Shown: positions 11,590-23,959 of the stretch, piece after piece
Numbering within the stretch: position 1 is the first letter of the stretch
How the letters are laid out: the number at the start of each line of letters is the position of its first letter
NCBI GenBank assembly: GCA_030549335.1
Contig: CM060194.1
Location: 19,098,171 to 19,162,170, forward strand
Reading direction: 5' to 3'
DNA from: Pontederia crassipes
Lineage: Eukaryota > Streptophyta > Magnoliopsida > Commelinales > Pontederiaceae
Length of the DNA: 64,000 nucleotides
Program-made: the position numbers and the translations under genes
Notes under the pieces: generated by a model
Told to the model about the DNA's origin: nothing
Database searches by the model: none
The model's input: only the letters and a program-made list of their open reading frames with translations

Positions 11590-12600
11590 CTTGATCTCTT
11601 GGTTTTGCAGACAACAATTTCTCTCTACACTCTCTCTCATAGTCCTTGATTTCATAATTTTTGTAGGCAACAATTTGAAACTCTCGTCAGACAATTCTAA
11701 AGATTTGCGCTCTCTTCCCCCTCTCTCTGTCTCAATCTTTGATCTTTTAGTTTTGCACAATTTCTCTCTCTCTCTCCTCTTCCTCTCGTTGATTTTTTAG
11801 TTTTGTATACAACAATTTGAAACTTTCGGTGGCAGATAATTTTCGAGGTTTGCAGTCTCTCTCCTCTCTCTACTTGATTTCTTGGTTTTATAGACAATAA
11901 TTTAAAACTCTCGATGACAGATAACTTTTTAGGTTTGCGCTCTCTCTCTCCTCTCTTTCTTCTTCATTTTTTGGTTTTGCAGACAATAATTTGAAACTCT
12001 CAGTGGCAAATAATTTTCGAAGTTTGCATTCTCTCTCTCATCTCTCTCCTCTCTCTCTTTCCTCTCTCCTTTTTTTCGATTTCTTGGTTTTGCAGATAAC
12101 AATTTGAAATTCTCGATGGCAAATAATTTTTGAAATTTGTGTTCTCTCTCTCTCATCTTTCCCTCCTTGATTTCTTAGTTTTGTAGGCAACAATTTGAAA
12201 CTCTCCATGACAGATAATTTTTGAAGTTTACATTCTCTCTCTCTTCTCTCTCTCCTCTTTCTGCTCTCTCTCTCCTTGATTTATTGGTTTTGCAGACAAC
12301 AATTTGAAATTCTCGATGGCAGACAATTTTCAAAATTTATGTTCTCTCTCTCCTCTCTTTCATCTCTCTCCTTGATTTTTTAGTTTTGCAAGTATAATAT
12401 GAAACTCTTGATGACAGATATATAATTTTCAAGGTTTGCACTCTCCCTCTCTTCTCTCTCTCCCATTGATTTCTTGATTTTACAGACAATACTTTGCAAA
12501 CTATCGATGACAAATAATTTCACTGGAAGACAATTTTTGAGATTTGTGCTCTCTCTCGTCTCACTCTCTCTCTCATCTCTCTCTCATTGATTTCTTGTAC
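11590..12600. repeat. About 85-115 bp tandem array inside the Harbinger-like element
   Basis: Roughly eleven diverged head-to-tail units. Each has a TTGATTTCTTGGTTTTGCAG-like segment, then AACAATTTGAAACTCTCG, a GGCAGATAATTTT-like segment, a GGTTTGCGCTCTC-like segment, and a CT tract of varying length. Copies start near 11592, 11643, 11737, 11789, 11875, 11966, 12078, 12167, 12277, 12370 and 12465. No frame persists through it. The unit spacing varies too much for satellite DNA in strict register. Confidence 0.85.
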
Positions 12601-12673
12601 TTTACCTTCCAATATTAACTTGCATTATAAAGTAAACAATTTATGAAGTAATATAAATAAGAATAAAATACAA

Positions 12674-12861
12674 CAACAACAACAACAAAGCCTTATCCCA
12701 CTAGGTGGGGTCGGCTACATGGATCATACGACGTCATTCCGCTCTATATTAGTTTATCCATGTTCATAAGATTCGACAGGATTTTATGCTGACTGTCGGG
12801 GCCTAACACAACCCTCCTCCTTTATCCGGGCTTGAGACCGGTTATAAAATATAGGCGGAGT
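12674..12861 (-). mobile_element. Au-type SINE, copy 1
   Basis: About 188 bp in minus orientation. The (TTG)n tail appears at the left as CAACAACAACAACAAC, next to the diagnostic CTTATCCCACTAGGTGGGG block, and the tRNA-related head is at the right (ATCCGGGCTTGAGACCGG). A 22-bp target-site duplication beginning TATAAATAAGAATAAAATAC flanks it at 12652-12673 and 12862-12883. It lies inside the Harbinger-like element and so is younger than that insertion or moved with it. Confidence 0.93.
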
Positions 12862-13720
12862 TATAAATAAGAATAAAATACAAAGAGTAAAAAAGACTTT
12901 TATCTAAATTAACCTCTCAAACACCATATTTTAAGTATTGTATCCAGACAAAAGGTGGTTTAATTTATTCCATCATTTTCCACTATTTTTTTATTCAAAC
13001 ATGAGTTCAGTAAAGTCATACCACACCACCCTTCACCACCTCCTACCATACCATCCCATCCCACCCCTACATTGGTTATTTTCCAAACAAACCCTTAGGG
13101 ATTTGAGTCCATTAATCATCCAAGTTATGTATGTAAATTGAAGAAAACATTATATGGGCCCAAGCAAGTACCAAGAGCATGGTTCGAAAACATTGTACTA
13201 GTTCTTAAAGCAATGTGGCTACTCTATGGCGCCAACTGATTCTAGCTAGCCTATTCGTGAAGGTTCAAGAAGGCTAGATAGTATCGTACTAGTCTATGTT
13301 GATGACTTAATTATTACAAGAGATGATGATAAGGATTTCGGTGAGATGAAGCATTTTCTAGGCCTTGAAGTAGAATCAACAAAAGAAGGGTTATTCTTCT
13401 GTCAGCAAAAGTATGCTCAAAATCTACTCTAGAAATTCAGAATGTTCAATTGCAATCCTATCTAAACATCGATGGAGGTAAATGCGAAGTTATGCTCTAC
13501 CAAGGAAAAAGAATTAAGTGATGCAATTATGTAGAGGCAACTAGTGGGAAGCTTGATATATCTCACGCTCCTGATATCACACATGTTGTTGGAGTTATCA
13601 ACGGATTCATTCAATAGCTAAAGAAATCTCATCTAGAAGTAGCTCGACGAATCTTAAGATGTATCAAGGACACAATCGACTATGGGATATTCTATAAGAA
13701 ACATATATCATATACCTTAA

Positions 13721-13925
13721 GGCCTCGTTTGGATGGGGAGTAAGACATGGGTAAAGGTCTTACTCCCCATATTTTTGCCAAACATGAGAGAAGCAAAAGT
13801 ATGAGAGCAAGGAGTTCTTGATTTTGGTAGGAATTCGTTGATCCGACAAGATTAGGCGGATGGGATCATCTCGTGGGTTGCGAAGTCTTGATCTAGGAGC
13901 ATGGGCAGTGCAACCAAACGGGGCC
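13721..13925. mobile_element. Tourist MITE, 205 bp
   Basis: Ends GGCCTCGTTTGGATGGGG on the left and CCAAACGGGGCC on the right, flanked by the TAA duplication (13718-13720 and 13926-13928). It interrupts Copia-A RNase H: coding resumes at 13929 with GTGGCTTCTGTGATGCTGAT. Non-coding. Confidence 0.9.
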
Positions 13926-13959
13926 TAAGTGGCTTCTGTGATGCTGATTATGTTGGAGA

Positions 13960-15241
13960 TGTCACCCCACTCCGTGACTAAGTTCTAATTGTAATTATTA
14001 TTTCCTTTAATCTTATTTAGCAATTCCAAAAATAAAATCGACAAAACCTCCTCCCTTAATAATTATCTTATGTCATTTGTCAATACATACAATAGATGGA
14101 TATATATACCCATCAAAGTTAATAAAAAGTTACAAGACATCACATTGACATATTATCACTATCATTTCACAACTCATTTCACATTTAACACCCCACAGGA
14201 TAATGTTTTATACAACCTTAAAAAATGATTCTAATAAACTCTAGTACAACTCTCGAGTTTATCTATTACATGCATTCTTTCAAAAACAAAAGTGAAAAAA
14301 TAAAAGTGCTCCGACGATTCGACCTCTTCTATATGCATCAAAAGCAAGCTTCGAGTCGACTTAACTCGAGAACTTGGAATTACTTGAAAATTTTAATAAA
14401 GGTAATGTGAGCAACAATCATTTGCTCAGTAAGTGAAATAAAAGTACAACGTAGGGAAATAATACAAGTGCATATAACACTTAAATAATCAGATTCTTCG
14501 TATGAGAAAATATTTAAAACATAACTCATATAACATAAGTTCCCAAATCATATGAACTTTAATATCTATATAAGTAACTCAAGATATCATCATGTTCATA
14601 ATTAAATTCCACACATGTGTCATCGCATATACTCATCATGGGTCAATATGTATCCCTCTATAATCATGTGTCATATAGTTAATAGAGCTACATAATCAAG
14701 GGTATCGGATACGCAGAGCAAATCATGAGTCATACGTATCGGATACCCATAGCAAATTTGTCGAATTTCTTCAGGCTGTTCGGCTATGTATTTGATCTTG
14801 TAAATTTTTAGGCTTGTAGAGGATAAGAAACAATGATTTATATATGTATTTTTCAGAATTTTAACACGTCAACTGGTGGTTCGAAAAATACATTACTAAG
14901 CAGATGGTGAGCTGCATGCTTCAACTGCTTGAAGTCTTATTGGTTGAAATAAAGATCCAATCATATTATTTTGTTAAAAAATAGTGTTAAACCTCTAATT
15001 AACATTAGTTAATTATAGGTAAACATGTTTATTATAATATTTACAAATATTAAAATTTATTCCTAATAGTCTTATATAATTTCTTTATAATGATTATCGA
15101 TAATTTAATTATCATTATACTTTAATCCAAAAGTTAATTGCTACACGCAACCATGACCATATATAACATCTAAACTTACTTAATATGATAACTCAAAGCA
15201 TGATTATATATAGATGATGTTTGTAGAGCACATCCGTGACA
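13960..15241 (-). repeat. Left (3') LTR of the gypsy element, internally deleted
   Basis: 1282 bp, TGTCAC to GTGACA, aligning with both ends of the right LTR. The central part of the LTR is missing: sequence jumps from the region matching about 20240 to the region matching about 22506, with GCAAATTTGTCGAATTTC after the junction. Allowing for the CACTA element in the right LTR, about 1.45-1.5 kb has been lost. Confidence 0.9.
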
Positions 15242-18200
15242 ATTCTCCCCTTCTTAAAAAAAATTCGTCCTCGAAATTTGAATACCTAGTTTTAGAAATA
15301 AGAATCAATTGTTATTTGATCATTCTTATTTTCAAGTTTCCTCCTTTGTTAAATGATTTACCCAGATCACTAACACTAAGAGAAATTTTCATTTCCAAAG
15401 TTCATTTCCTTAACTCTTATAATTTATATTATATTTTATTATCAAGACAAATTCTATTGTACTCGAATAGATTGAGTTGCTTTTTATATGCAGAAGGCTA
15501 CTTTGTAGCTTATTGATGGTACGATATCTAATTCTCTATGAATACAAGGTAATTTGTATGTACTATTCTTTATTAATGTTTTGATGTCTTTGATTTTTGC
15601 TTTAATGCGACTGCTAACACACCGAAATATCATATACTAGAAGATATGAGAAAAATTGATTATTGCATCAACTTAGACGAGTTAGCACTCATTTCAAGGG
15701 TTTGAAGAGCAATGGAGGACTATGTGGAATAGCAAGGAAGATCTCTGTACACTTGATGATGACATGATGACGAACATAATATACTTTTTTTGTCAACATG
15801 TCAAAAAATCACCAAGAAGCTTCTGGATGTTTGTTTGGGATACTTTACAAAGATTTGACATTGATCATTCTTTTTATTTAAATTTTGATATCTATAATTG
15901 TTGGACTTCTAACTGAAGACTGGCCAAAGGGTGCAGTACGATGGTTTAAGAATCTTACTTAGCATATTTCTGATCGTCATAGTTATAACAACCCGTGACT
16001 ATAAGTAGTCATTACAGTTTAGAGGTTTATATAAGGTAAAGAAAAGATCTTGATCCAAGTGATCAGAGATGGACACAGATAAAAATTTTTGTTGATGATT
16101 TGTTGATTGATGAGCTTGTCTACAAAGGATTTGATCAATATCATCGAAGAATAGAAACACTAAAGATATCGTGAATATACAATATATCTAGTGGTGGAAC
16201 TTAACAAATAAACAGTTAACCCAATACATTCTAGAATCTCATATGGTCCTATGTATCGTGGTTATAACTTTCCTTTATCTTTTTTCCCGTAGGTAATGTT
16301 GTCATTGTGAATTCACTATTCTGACTACTTTTTATTTCTTTCTTGGTATTTCACAATAATTCTACATTTATTATATTCTTTTGTCTATACCTAATGTTCA
16401 TATTTAAAATTCTATAAAAGAATTAATTATTTCATCTAATCTTGTTACATGATTAATTTTATACAAGATTCTCATAAAGATAAGTACCAAAGTTATGAGT
16501 GGAAAACTAATTGCAAGGAAATCTTCAAATATTTAACAAGCTTTATGGATAACAAGGACAATGGATAGTATTTCAACAATTATATGAGTCTATCGCGAAA
16601 AGCAAAAGAAGATGACACATTGGATAAGGGAACGACATAATAACCATCAATTATTATGTGTGTATAAGTAAAAAATGATCGCTATCATTCGTAAGAATGA
16701 CTATCAGAGTGCGAGCAATAATGAGTTTTGTGAATAAGACTTTCCCTCTCTAATTGATTTACAATGGAAAAATGTTAATTCTAGTTCGCGATCGAGGATC
16801 AGAAAGGCGTCCCCCTCTAATCGCTCATTCGTTACACATCCAACCAACATTTCATGATTGATGAACACCCAATTAAAGCTCTCGATAGATGATTAGAGGA
16901 TGCATCACTCCAATAATCTTCCGAGAAGTTTTCTCACAACTCTTTTAAACTTCCAAAATTGATGGACGCACTAAAGTACGAAATGACAAGTCATTTTTCA
17001 CCCATAAAGAAGTGACAATGGTGATTTAATCAATCACACTAGGTGAGATGTGATAGATAATGATGAGATAAAAAATCATTACCCAAATATAAGGAATTGC
17101 AATCGAAGACACTAATAAAAAATCATTAATAATTGCAGAATCTATAACGATGAATGTTATTTGATAACGATGGATTGAAAGTTGACAATAATTCTAATAT
17201 CAATAATAGCAATTCAATGTTTCATAGTGATTTCAAGATCATTTGTAATAATTCACATTAGACAATGATACTTTAATGATCATCACATAATTTGAACCAT
17301 ATGAACTAGGTATCAATTTTCAACACTAAATTGATTTGGTGGTTGGTTCTCCAATCTTTATGCGTAGTCTAATATTATTATTCATTTCTATAAAATGTCT
17401 ATCATTTCTTATTAATATAGACATCTCATAATATCTTCATAGGATTACATGCATCTATTCTCTTATTGATTTTTCCTATGTAACCTTCAATATCTCGTAT
17501 AATCTTATTGACGTTATCAAACTCGAAGAACAAAACTCATACTTTACTATTTACAGATCCAACACAAATAATTTCTAATTTCTTAATAAGGATCATTCAT
17601 ATATATATATATATATATATAAGCACATTTGCAAACTGATTTTGACTATTCAAAACAACATAACTATAATTTATTCTTTTTTTAATCTTTCTATCAACAT
17701 ATTTTATTTGGATCAATCTCAATCTTCTAGAATTAAGCTTCAAAGTCAATTTATACATAGGTTATTCAAAATTTTGGATAACCATGATCACTTGAAAGTG
17801 TCGAACAATTATAGTGTTCAAACCCAAAGACTTAATTGTTAAAATTAGAATATTAATGATGTAATAGATATCTATTATCTAATTCTCATATATATGGGCA
17901 ATCCATTGTATGTTAAATACAGACTATGAATGGTGGCTTTTAAGTATTCTTTCATCGTACTTTCATAAAGTTCAAATGTATTTATTCCAAAATACAATGT
18001 CTCATTGCAAAGCTTTTATAACACAATATCTTAGGATGTGACATTTCTTACCTTTTGCATTTCTTTATTCATATTCAGCCATATGTAAATGATTAGTTCA
18101 TATTTTCTTAGATTTGGTACAAGAGAACACATCATGCTTCCTTTCTATATTAGGAAGAAAGGCTACATAATAATTAATTGATCAAAATCATATATCATAT

Positions 18201-19513
18201 ATCATATGATCATATGCACCAAGGACATGATTTATTTTTCTTAGAAATGATATGATCTAGTACCATGAGATGAAGCCAAAACTCACGCATAATTTGGCTT
18301 TTATTTTTATTTTTCCTATAGGAATTCTATGAAATAGTGATTAAATATTTCTCATAATGTGCATGAATTTAGGAGTTACGAGATCATTAGTTTATGAGTG
18401 GTTTAAAGGCCAAGAATTTGTAATAAGCATACTAAGTTCCATGTATATGATTTTTGAGATATCACATTCTTTAACTTTAGCCAATGGTATCGCTATCTTA
18501 AATTCATTTTTGAGAATCTGGTAGTACTTATAATTGATCAAGCAAGTTACTCATTCTTAATAAGTTATTCTTCACAATCACTTAAAAATGCATATAATTC
18601 ACGCCCAACTAAGGAACTTATCTTTCTTCTTGAAGAATAAATCCAAAGCTCAGAATTTTGACTAAATGCATACCTCATCGGAATGCTCCTATAATTCTTT
18701 TAATCTTATAGGTGTTACAAGATGAGGAGTCTTAGAAGTAAGAATAGTTCTATGGACTAGTTCCATAAAGAATTCCCCCTGTCTCTTCGGACATGATTTG
18801 GGAAGATCTTAATATTTTAACAAATTCATATATGATTCTTCCAATCATGAACCCTTTTACCTTTATCTCGATGACAGAGTAAAAGCAAGTTTCTCATCCG
18901 TTCCTAATTAACTTCTCTATTATTACTATAAAAATAATGCAAGAGGGGAAAATTTTGACATTATTAGAAAATGTAACTCAATATTCCTGATAACTCAAAG
19001 TAAACTTCTTTCTTAAAATAATGTGAAGTGGCATGACGATGAACTAATCAATACAGTCTTGGATATTTGAAGGAATGAACTCTGTCATCATTTCCCACTC
19101 AGCTACTTTCACTCCATATTCATTTATACCTTTTGCAAGTACTACTAATTCAATTCGTAACATTGCCATCATGCATGAAACATTATTGATGGACCCAATA
19201 TGATCACATCATCACATAAGGAGGATTATTGTTGGCATCAAATGTCACACGCTGTATTAATGCATGATGCATGATATGAAAATGAACTCCTAATAGGTCG
19301 ACCGTCAAACGGAGTAAATTTACAAAAGCCAATAATATTTAATTGGCCCTCATCACATTACACATGTGGTGATAGGTTTACCCCTTCGAAAATAAAATAA
19401 GAAAAGTAATCAAAAGCATGCACTATTAATATAATGCAGATAATGTCACCTAACCTTAAACTTCAGTCCTACTATCTACAGAATTTTATAACCTAAGCTC
19501 TGATACCAAAATT
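15242..19513 (-). other. Internal region of the gypsy element, no intact pol
   Basis: 4272 bp between the two LTRs, from the polypurine tract at 15242-15265 to the primer-binding site at 19497-19508 (both read on the minus strand). Only short scattered open frames occur, and I could not place protease, RT or integrase motifs in any frame. It is either a heavily decayed pol or a large retrotransposon derivative that never carried one. A TA microsatellite lies at about 17598-17622. Confidence 0.6.
19497..19508 (-). other. Primer-binding site (initiator tRNA-Met)
   Basis: The minus strand reads TGGTATCAGAGC six bases inside the right LTR, matching the 3' end of plant initiator tRNA-Met. This fixes the orientation of the gypsy element and makes the right LTR its 5' LTR. 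Confidence 0.88.
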
Positions 19514-20109
19514 TGTCACACCCCGCTCCGTGACTAAGTTCTAATCGTAACTATTATTTTCTTTAATCTTATTTAATAATTTTAAAAATAAAATCGATAA
19601 AACCTCCTCATTTCATAAAAAGTTACAAGACATCACATTCACATATTATCACTATCATTTCACAACTCATTTCACATTTAACACCCCACAGGATCATGTT
19701 TTATACAACCTTACAAAATATATCTAATAAACTCTAGTACAACTCTCGAGTTTATCTATTACATGCATGCTTTCAAAAACAAAAGTGAAAGAAAAATAAA
19801 AATGCTCCGGCGGTTCGACCTCTTCTATATGCATCAAAAGCAAGCTTCGAGTCGACTTAACTCGAGAACTCAGAATTACTTGAAAAATTCAATAAAGGTA
19901 ATGTGAGCAACAATCGTTTGCTCAGTGAGTGAAATAAAAGTACAACGCAGGGGAACAATACAAATGCATATAACACTTAAATAATCAGATTCTCTATATG
20001 AGAAAATATTTAAAACATAACTCATATAGCATTTCCCAAATCATATGAACTTTAATATCCATATAAATAACTCAAGATATCATCATGTTCATAATTAAAT
20101 TCCACACAT

Positions 20110-20380
20110 GTGTCATCGCACATACTCATCATGGGTCAATACGTATCCTTTTATTATCATGTGTCATACAATTAAGCAGAGCTTCATAATCAAGAGTATC
20201 GCATATGCAGAGCAAATCATGAGTCAATACGTATCCTCCATCCGGAATACACAGAGCATATCATGGGTCAATACGTATTCCTGCATCTAGAATATGCAGA
20301 GCATATCATGAGTCAATATGTATTTCTTCATCCGAAGTACACAGAGCATATCATGGGTCAATATATGCACGCAGAGTATC
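20110..20380. repeat. Short direct repeats within the gypsy LTR
   Basis: Five or more diverged copies of a 45-65 bp unit containing GCAGAGCATATCATGGGTCAATACGTAT. Related copies lie in the left LTR (14630-14750) and, inverted, in the solo LTR (28090-28350). These are part of the LTR family, not a CRISPR array: units are diverged, directly adjoining and vary between LTR copies. Confidence 0.8.
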
Positions 20381-20868
20381 CCCCAAAGGGCAAAGACACC
20401 CGATATATGCCCCAAAGACTTTATGTATATCGAATGCGGTCCCAAAGACCTTTTTCAACTAGTATGTCTAATGAACACATTGAGTTTAACAATATCAAAA
20501 TACGCATGTCATAATCACATATCATTATCAAGTAAAACTTATTTTCACTTCATGAGCAATGTTCCCTGAAAACATTTTTGTATAGGATGTTACTTTATCT
20601 CATATGAAATTCTTAAAAGATATCATAAATACTTTTCATAGCTCAAGATATGTTTCAATAATAACAAATAATAATCTTTTCTTGAAGTAATATCATAAAT
20701 AAAAGAATTAACATATAACATTTTTTATGTTGTAAATTTGCCCACTCACCAAGGAGGTTTACTAGATTTTCTCCCTTTCACTTGCAGCTTGTTGGTTTCC
20801 TACAAGTAATGATGTTTTTTTACTTTTCCATCACTAGTAAAAACACTATGCAATGCATCCTTATGATG

Positions 20869-21614
20869 CACTACAAGAAATTAGATCATTAGCGAAAAGA
20901 TATGTAGTCGTTAAAAGTTATCATCTTGCCGTTAATACTCATTAACGACAAAAAAAATTGTCGCGGCTCTTCGCCATAGGTCCCGCCGCTAAAAGATTTT
21001 AGCGTCTAGTGTGAATAACTGATCGTTGATTCTTTTTAAGGACCACTATAATCCTCTTTCCTAAAATTTCAGTAGCAACTAGTATGCTAGTCCCCTATAT
21101 AACTTATAAGGACCACTCACCTAGTCGCTAAAGACATCATCGGATTGAATCACATTTTGGATGAACCGACCAATTTTTTAAAGTTTTTTTTTTTGAACAA
21201 ATAATTTGATAAAAAAATATTATTTTAAATTTGGAAAAGATCCAAAGATGAACTTTCTCCATAAAACTCTACATTAGCCCATTAGTCTTCTCCTCTATTA
21301 ATACTTGTCTCTTTACTCTCATCATACTACTATAATGAACGTGGGACTACATTTCTATACCTACTTGTTCTTTTCTTCTTTCATATTTTTAACGACAAGA
21401 TGATAGTCGTTAATTTGAATATTAAGGACCAAATTTTTACTAGTCCTTATTGTTGACTTTTAATGGTCAATCATAAGAATATTAAGGATCAGAATTTTTC
21501 TGGTCCTTATTGTTGATGACTAAAATTTTTTCTAGTCATTAGTAACGATGTTTAACGATCATATTTGAATATCTTCGTTAATTATGGTCGCTAAAAGTTA
21601 TTTTTCTTATAGTG
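20869..21614. mobile_element. Non-autonomous CACTA (En/Spm-type) element
   Basis: A 746-bp element with ends CACTACAAGAAATTA and TTTTTCTTATAGTG, flanked by the 3-bp duplication ATG (20866-20868 and 21615-21617). Subterminal TTAACGAC and GTCGTTAA words recur on both sides, typical of CACTA transposase binding regions. No transposase frame. It lies within the right LTR and is absent from the related solo LTR. Confidence 0.9.
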
Positions 21615-23457
21615 ATGCATGAATAATTATACACCTTAGATTGCATGTAATTTCTTTATTCATTCTTCAATCTCAGATGTCTATGTCCATAGGCTATTAC
21701 ACACTTCAATTACTTATTACTACCCAATCTCCTAAAGTTTAACTAGGTGTTGTCTCAGGATTTTAGACTGAGTGACTCTCAATACATAATTCATATTTCG
21801 TAACCATATGAGAAAATCTTATTATTCTAGATAAAATAGAAACTAAGCTTACTAAGGTTTTCAGCCCCTAAATTTCATTCACTATTTCCAAGTGAGTAAG
21901 CCATAAAATTCAAGTCAATCTGACCTAAGATTTATGTTCTGGCAGACTGTGTATCACTGAATGATTAATTTATATCTTTAACAATACTTATCCATTTGAT
22001 GAGATACTAATTTTCCTAGAATCTAGACTTCAGTAGTGTTTAGACATAAAAATTGCAGAATTTAACTCCTTGTATGTCTTCATAAAAAAATAGTTAATTA
22101 GGGTCATGATCTATCTATGTCCTGGAATCTGATAGAAGAATCATTATGAAATGAAAAATTCCTTTCTCCCAAAATACAAGTCTAAATAGATTATTCCACT
22201 TCTCGCCGAACTCTTAGAATGTTTAATTCGTCATATCCAAATTCCAAACCATAATTCATTATATTCGAACCATTACCTAATTACAAGTTGAACCTATATC
22301 AGACTCGGGACACGATGAGCGACCCATGAATATCGGTTCGTAACTTTCTCTATAAATGTTATTTTTAGATGATTCTTGTGCTTATGGAAATAAAACTTCA
22401 GAAGAATGAAGCATGTAAAATTTCAAGATTTATGAAGAACGAACCAGGAAGATACAATCATATGAAGGTGAAGGTCAGTTTCGGATCCGTAGATTCACCC
22501 TAACCTAGCAAATTTGTCGAATTTCTTCAGGTTGTTCGGCTATGTATTTGATCTTGTAAATTTTTAGGCTCGTAGAGGATAAGAAACAATGATTTAATAT
22601 GTTTTTTATAATTTTAACATGTCAAGTGGCAGTTCAAAAAATACATTATTAAGCAGATGGTGAGCTCCCTGCTTCAGCTACTTGAAGTCTCATTGGTTGA
22701 AATAAAGGCCCAATCATATTATTTTGTTAAAAATTAGTGTCCTCTAATTAACATTAGTTAATCATAGATAAACATGTTTATTGTAATATTTACAAATATC
22801 TAAAATTTATTCCTAATAGTCTTATATAATTTCTTTATAACGCTTATCGATAATTTAATTATCATTATACTTTAATCCAAAAGTTAATTGCTACACGCAA
22901 CCATGACCATATATAAGCATCTAAATTAACTTAATATGCTAATTCAAAGCATGATTATATATAGATGATATTTATGGAGCACGTCCGTGACAGGAGATCT
23001 TGATATGCGACGTTCTACTACTGACTATACATTTAGCTTTGGATCTGGAACGATTCATGGTGCAGTAAGAGGCAACCTACTGTATCTTTATCAAGCGTAG
23101 AAGCTGAATATAGGGCAGGTGCAATGGCAGTTCAAGAGTGCACATGGCTAGCACAATTACCAAAAGATTTACATCAATCAGTTGGCTCAGCGGTAGAATT
23201 ATACCATGATAATCTGCAATTCACCTAGGTAAAAATATACTATTTCATGCACGAACAAAACATGTCAAAGTTCACTATCATTTTCTTTGAGAGAAGGTGA
23301 CACAAGGAGATATCAAATTAACATATGTACAAACATAAGGTCAAGTTGCAGATACACTCACTAAAGGATTAAATAGTATCAAGTTTTAAGAATTTTGAAG
23401 ATAACTTGGTATGGTATTAAGAACAATCATAAAAGAGAAAGTCAATGCTGAGGGGGA

Positions 23458-23900
23458 GTGAAAAGTTGCACAGAGTTACTAAATCTCTAGACAATTCTAG
23501 TGATTAGCCAACCTCTCTCTCTCTCCAAAATGTTCTCTCTAGAGAATTTTGCTCTAGTTGAAATTGTGGTTAACTAATAGCTTGTATCACAATCAACTTC
23601 ATGTCGGTGCACTATGTCTATAAATAGTGAAGGATGGCCATTTGGGTGGTACGTGCAAGTGAAGCATAGTGAGTGAGGGGTGGTGTGTGTAAGCAGGTGA
23701 AGAGTGTTGCTGTTGAGTGTTGTGGAGTGAGGTGTTCTTGTCAAGTGATGTGTCCTTAAGTGTTATAGTTGTATGTGGTGTGAGTTTGAGTTACTAGAGT
23801 TTGTATGTGTTTTAATTGAGTGAGCAGTGAGTACCATTAGTGTTTGTTATGTTGTGTGCATCAAGTGTTGTATTATTATATATTTATTAAAATCTCTATA
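23458..23900 (+). repeat. 3' LTR of Copia-A (right edge uncertain)
   Basis: It starts with TGAAAAGTTGCACAGAG directly after the polypurine tract AGGGGGAG. It contains a TATA box (CTATAAATAG, about 23618) and a GT-rich leader (23640-23860). The right end is unclear because no partner LTR or target duplication was found; similarity to an LTR fades near 23900. Confidence 0.6.
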
Positions 23901-23959
23901 GGAGGCACGGTTCACGTCGGAGATCTAGGGAAAAAGTGACGTAATTCATGTTGTCATCA

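Larger units (their letters stand above)
11218..13094. mobile_element. Non-autonomous PIF/Harbinger-like element, 1.88 kb
   Basis: Terminal inverted repeats GGGTTTGTTTGGA and TCCAAACAAACCC, flanked by the 3-bp duplication TTA (11215-11217 and 13095-13097). It sits inside Copia-A reverse transcriptase: removing it joins TATATGAAGCAACA to GGGATTTGAG, restoring the copia YMKQ-GFESINHP context apart from local damage. No transposase or Myb-like frame is visible. The interior is mostly a CT-rich tandem array (11590-12600), and an Au SINE is inserted near the right side. Confidence 0.88.
13960..22992 (-). mobile_element. Gypsy-type LTR retrotransposon inserted in Copia-A
   Basis: A 9.0 kb element with both LTRs, bounded by the exact 5-bp duplication GGAGA (13955-13959 and 22993-22997). 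Removing it restores copia coding across DYVGD-LDMRR. LTRs start TGTCAC and end GTGACA. It lies on the minus strand: the primer-binding site complementary to initiator tRNA-Met is at 19497-19508, next to the right LTR. A polypurine tract (AAGAAGGGGAGAAT, minus) abuts the left LTR. It is preceded by TTCGAGGACGAA, which recurs at the pol end of Ty3/gypsy chromoviruses. Long LTRs and these termini suggest the Tekay/Del group. The internal 4.27 kb has no intact pol. Confidence 0.87.
19514..22992 (-). repeat. Right (5') LTR of the gypsy element, enlarged by a CACTA insertion
   Basis: 3479 bp, TGTCACACCCC to CGTCCGTGACA. Without the 746-bp CACTA element and its duplication it would be about 2730 bp, close to the 2831-bp solo LTR of the same family at 26210. 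It includes a run of short direct repeats (20110-20380) built on CATATCATGGGTCAATACGT. Confidence 0.9.
10745..23900 (+). mobile_element. Copia-A: 5'-truncated Ty1/copia carrying nested insertions
   Basis: A copia polyprotein in four pieces. Bases 10745-11214 give the start of reverse transcriptase (WMSRMEEEIQALHQNDTWEL, KARLVARGFSQ, MDVKNAFLHG). Bases 13098-13717 continue with GFESINHP, the LYGPKQVPRAWF block, YVDDLIIT and KHFLGLEVEST. Bases 13929-13959 give FCDADYVGD. Bases 22993-23457 give LDMRRSTTDYTF and the rest of RNase H, with several stops and frameshifts. Deleting the Harbinger, Tourist and gypsy insertions rejoins the frame at each site. A purine-rich AATGCTGAGGGGGAG at about 23442 is the polypurine tract, followed by a 3' LTR. 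The 5' LTR and gag are missing. Confidence 0.87.

Noticed and set aside
11590..12600. Tandem array as a possible CRISPR or centromeric satellite
   Set aside because: The DNA is plant nuclear. Units vary in length, have no spacers, and are enclosed by transposon ends with a TTA duplication.
20110..20380. Regular short repeats resembling a repeat-spacer array
   Set aside because: The same repeats occur in all three LTR copies of the family, directly adjoining and diverged.
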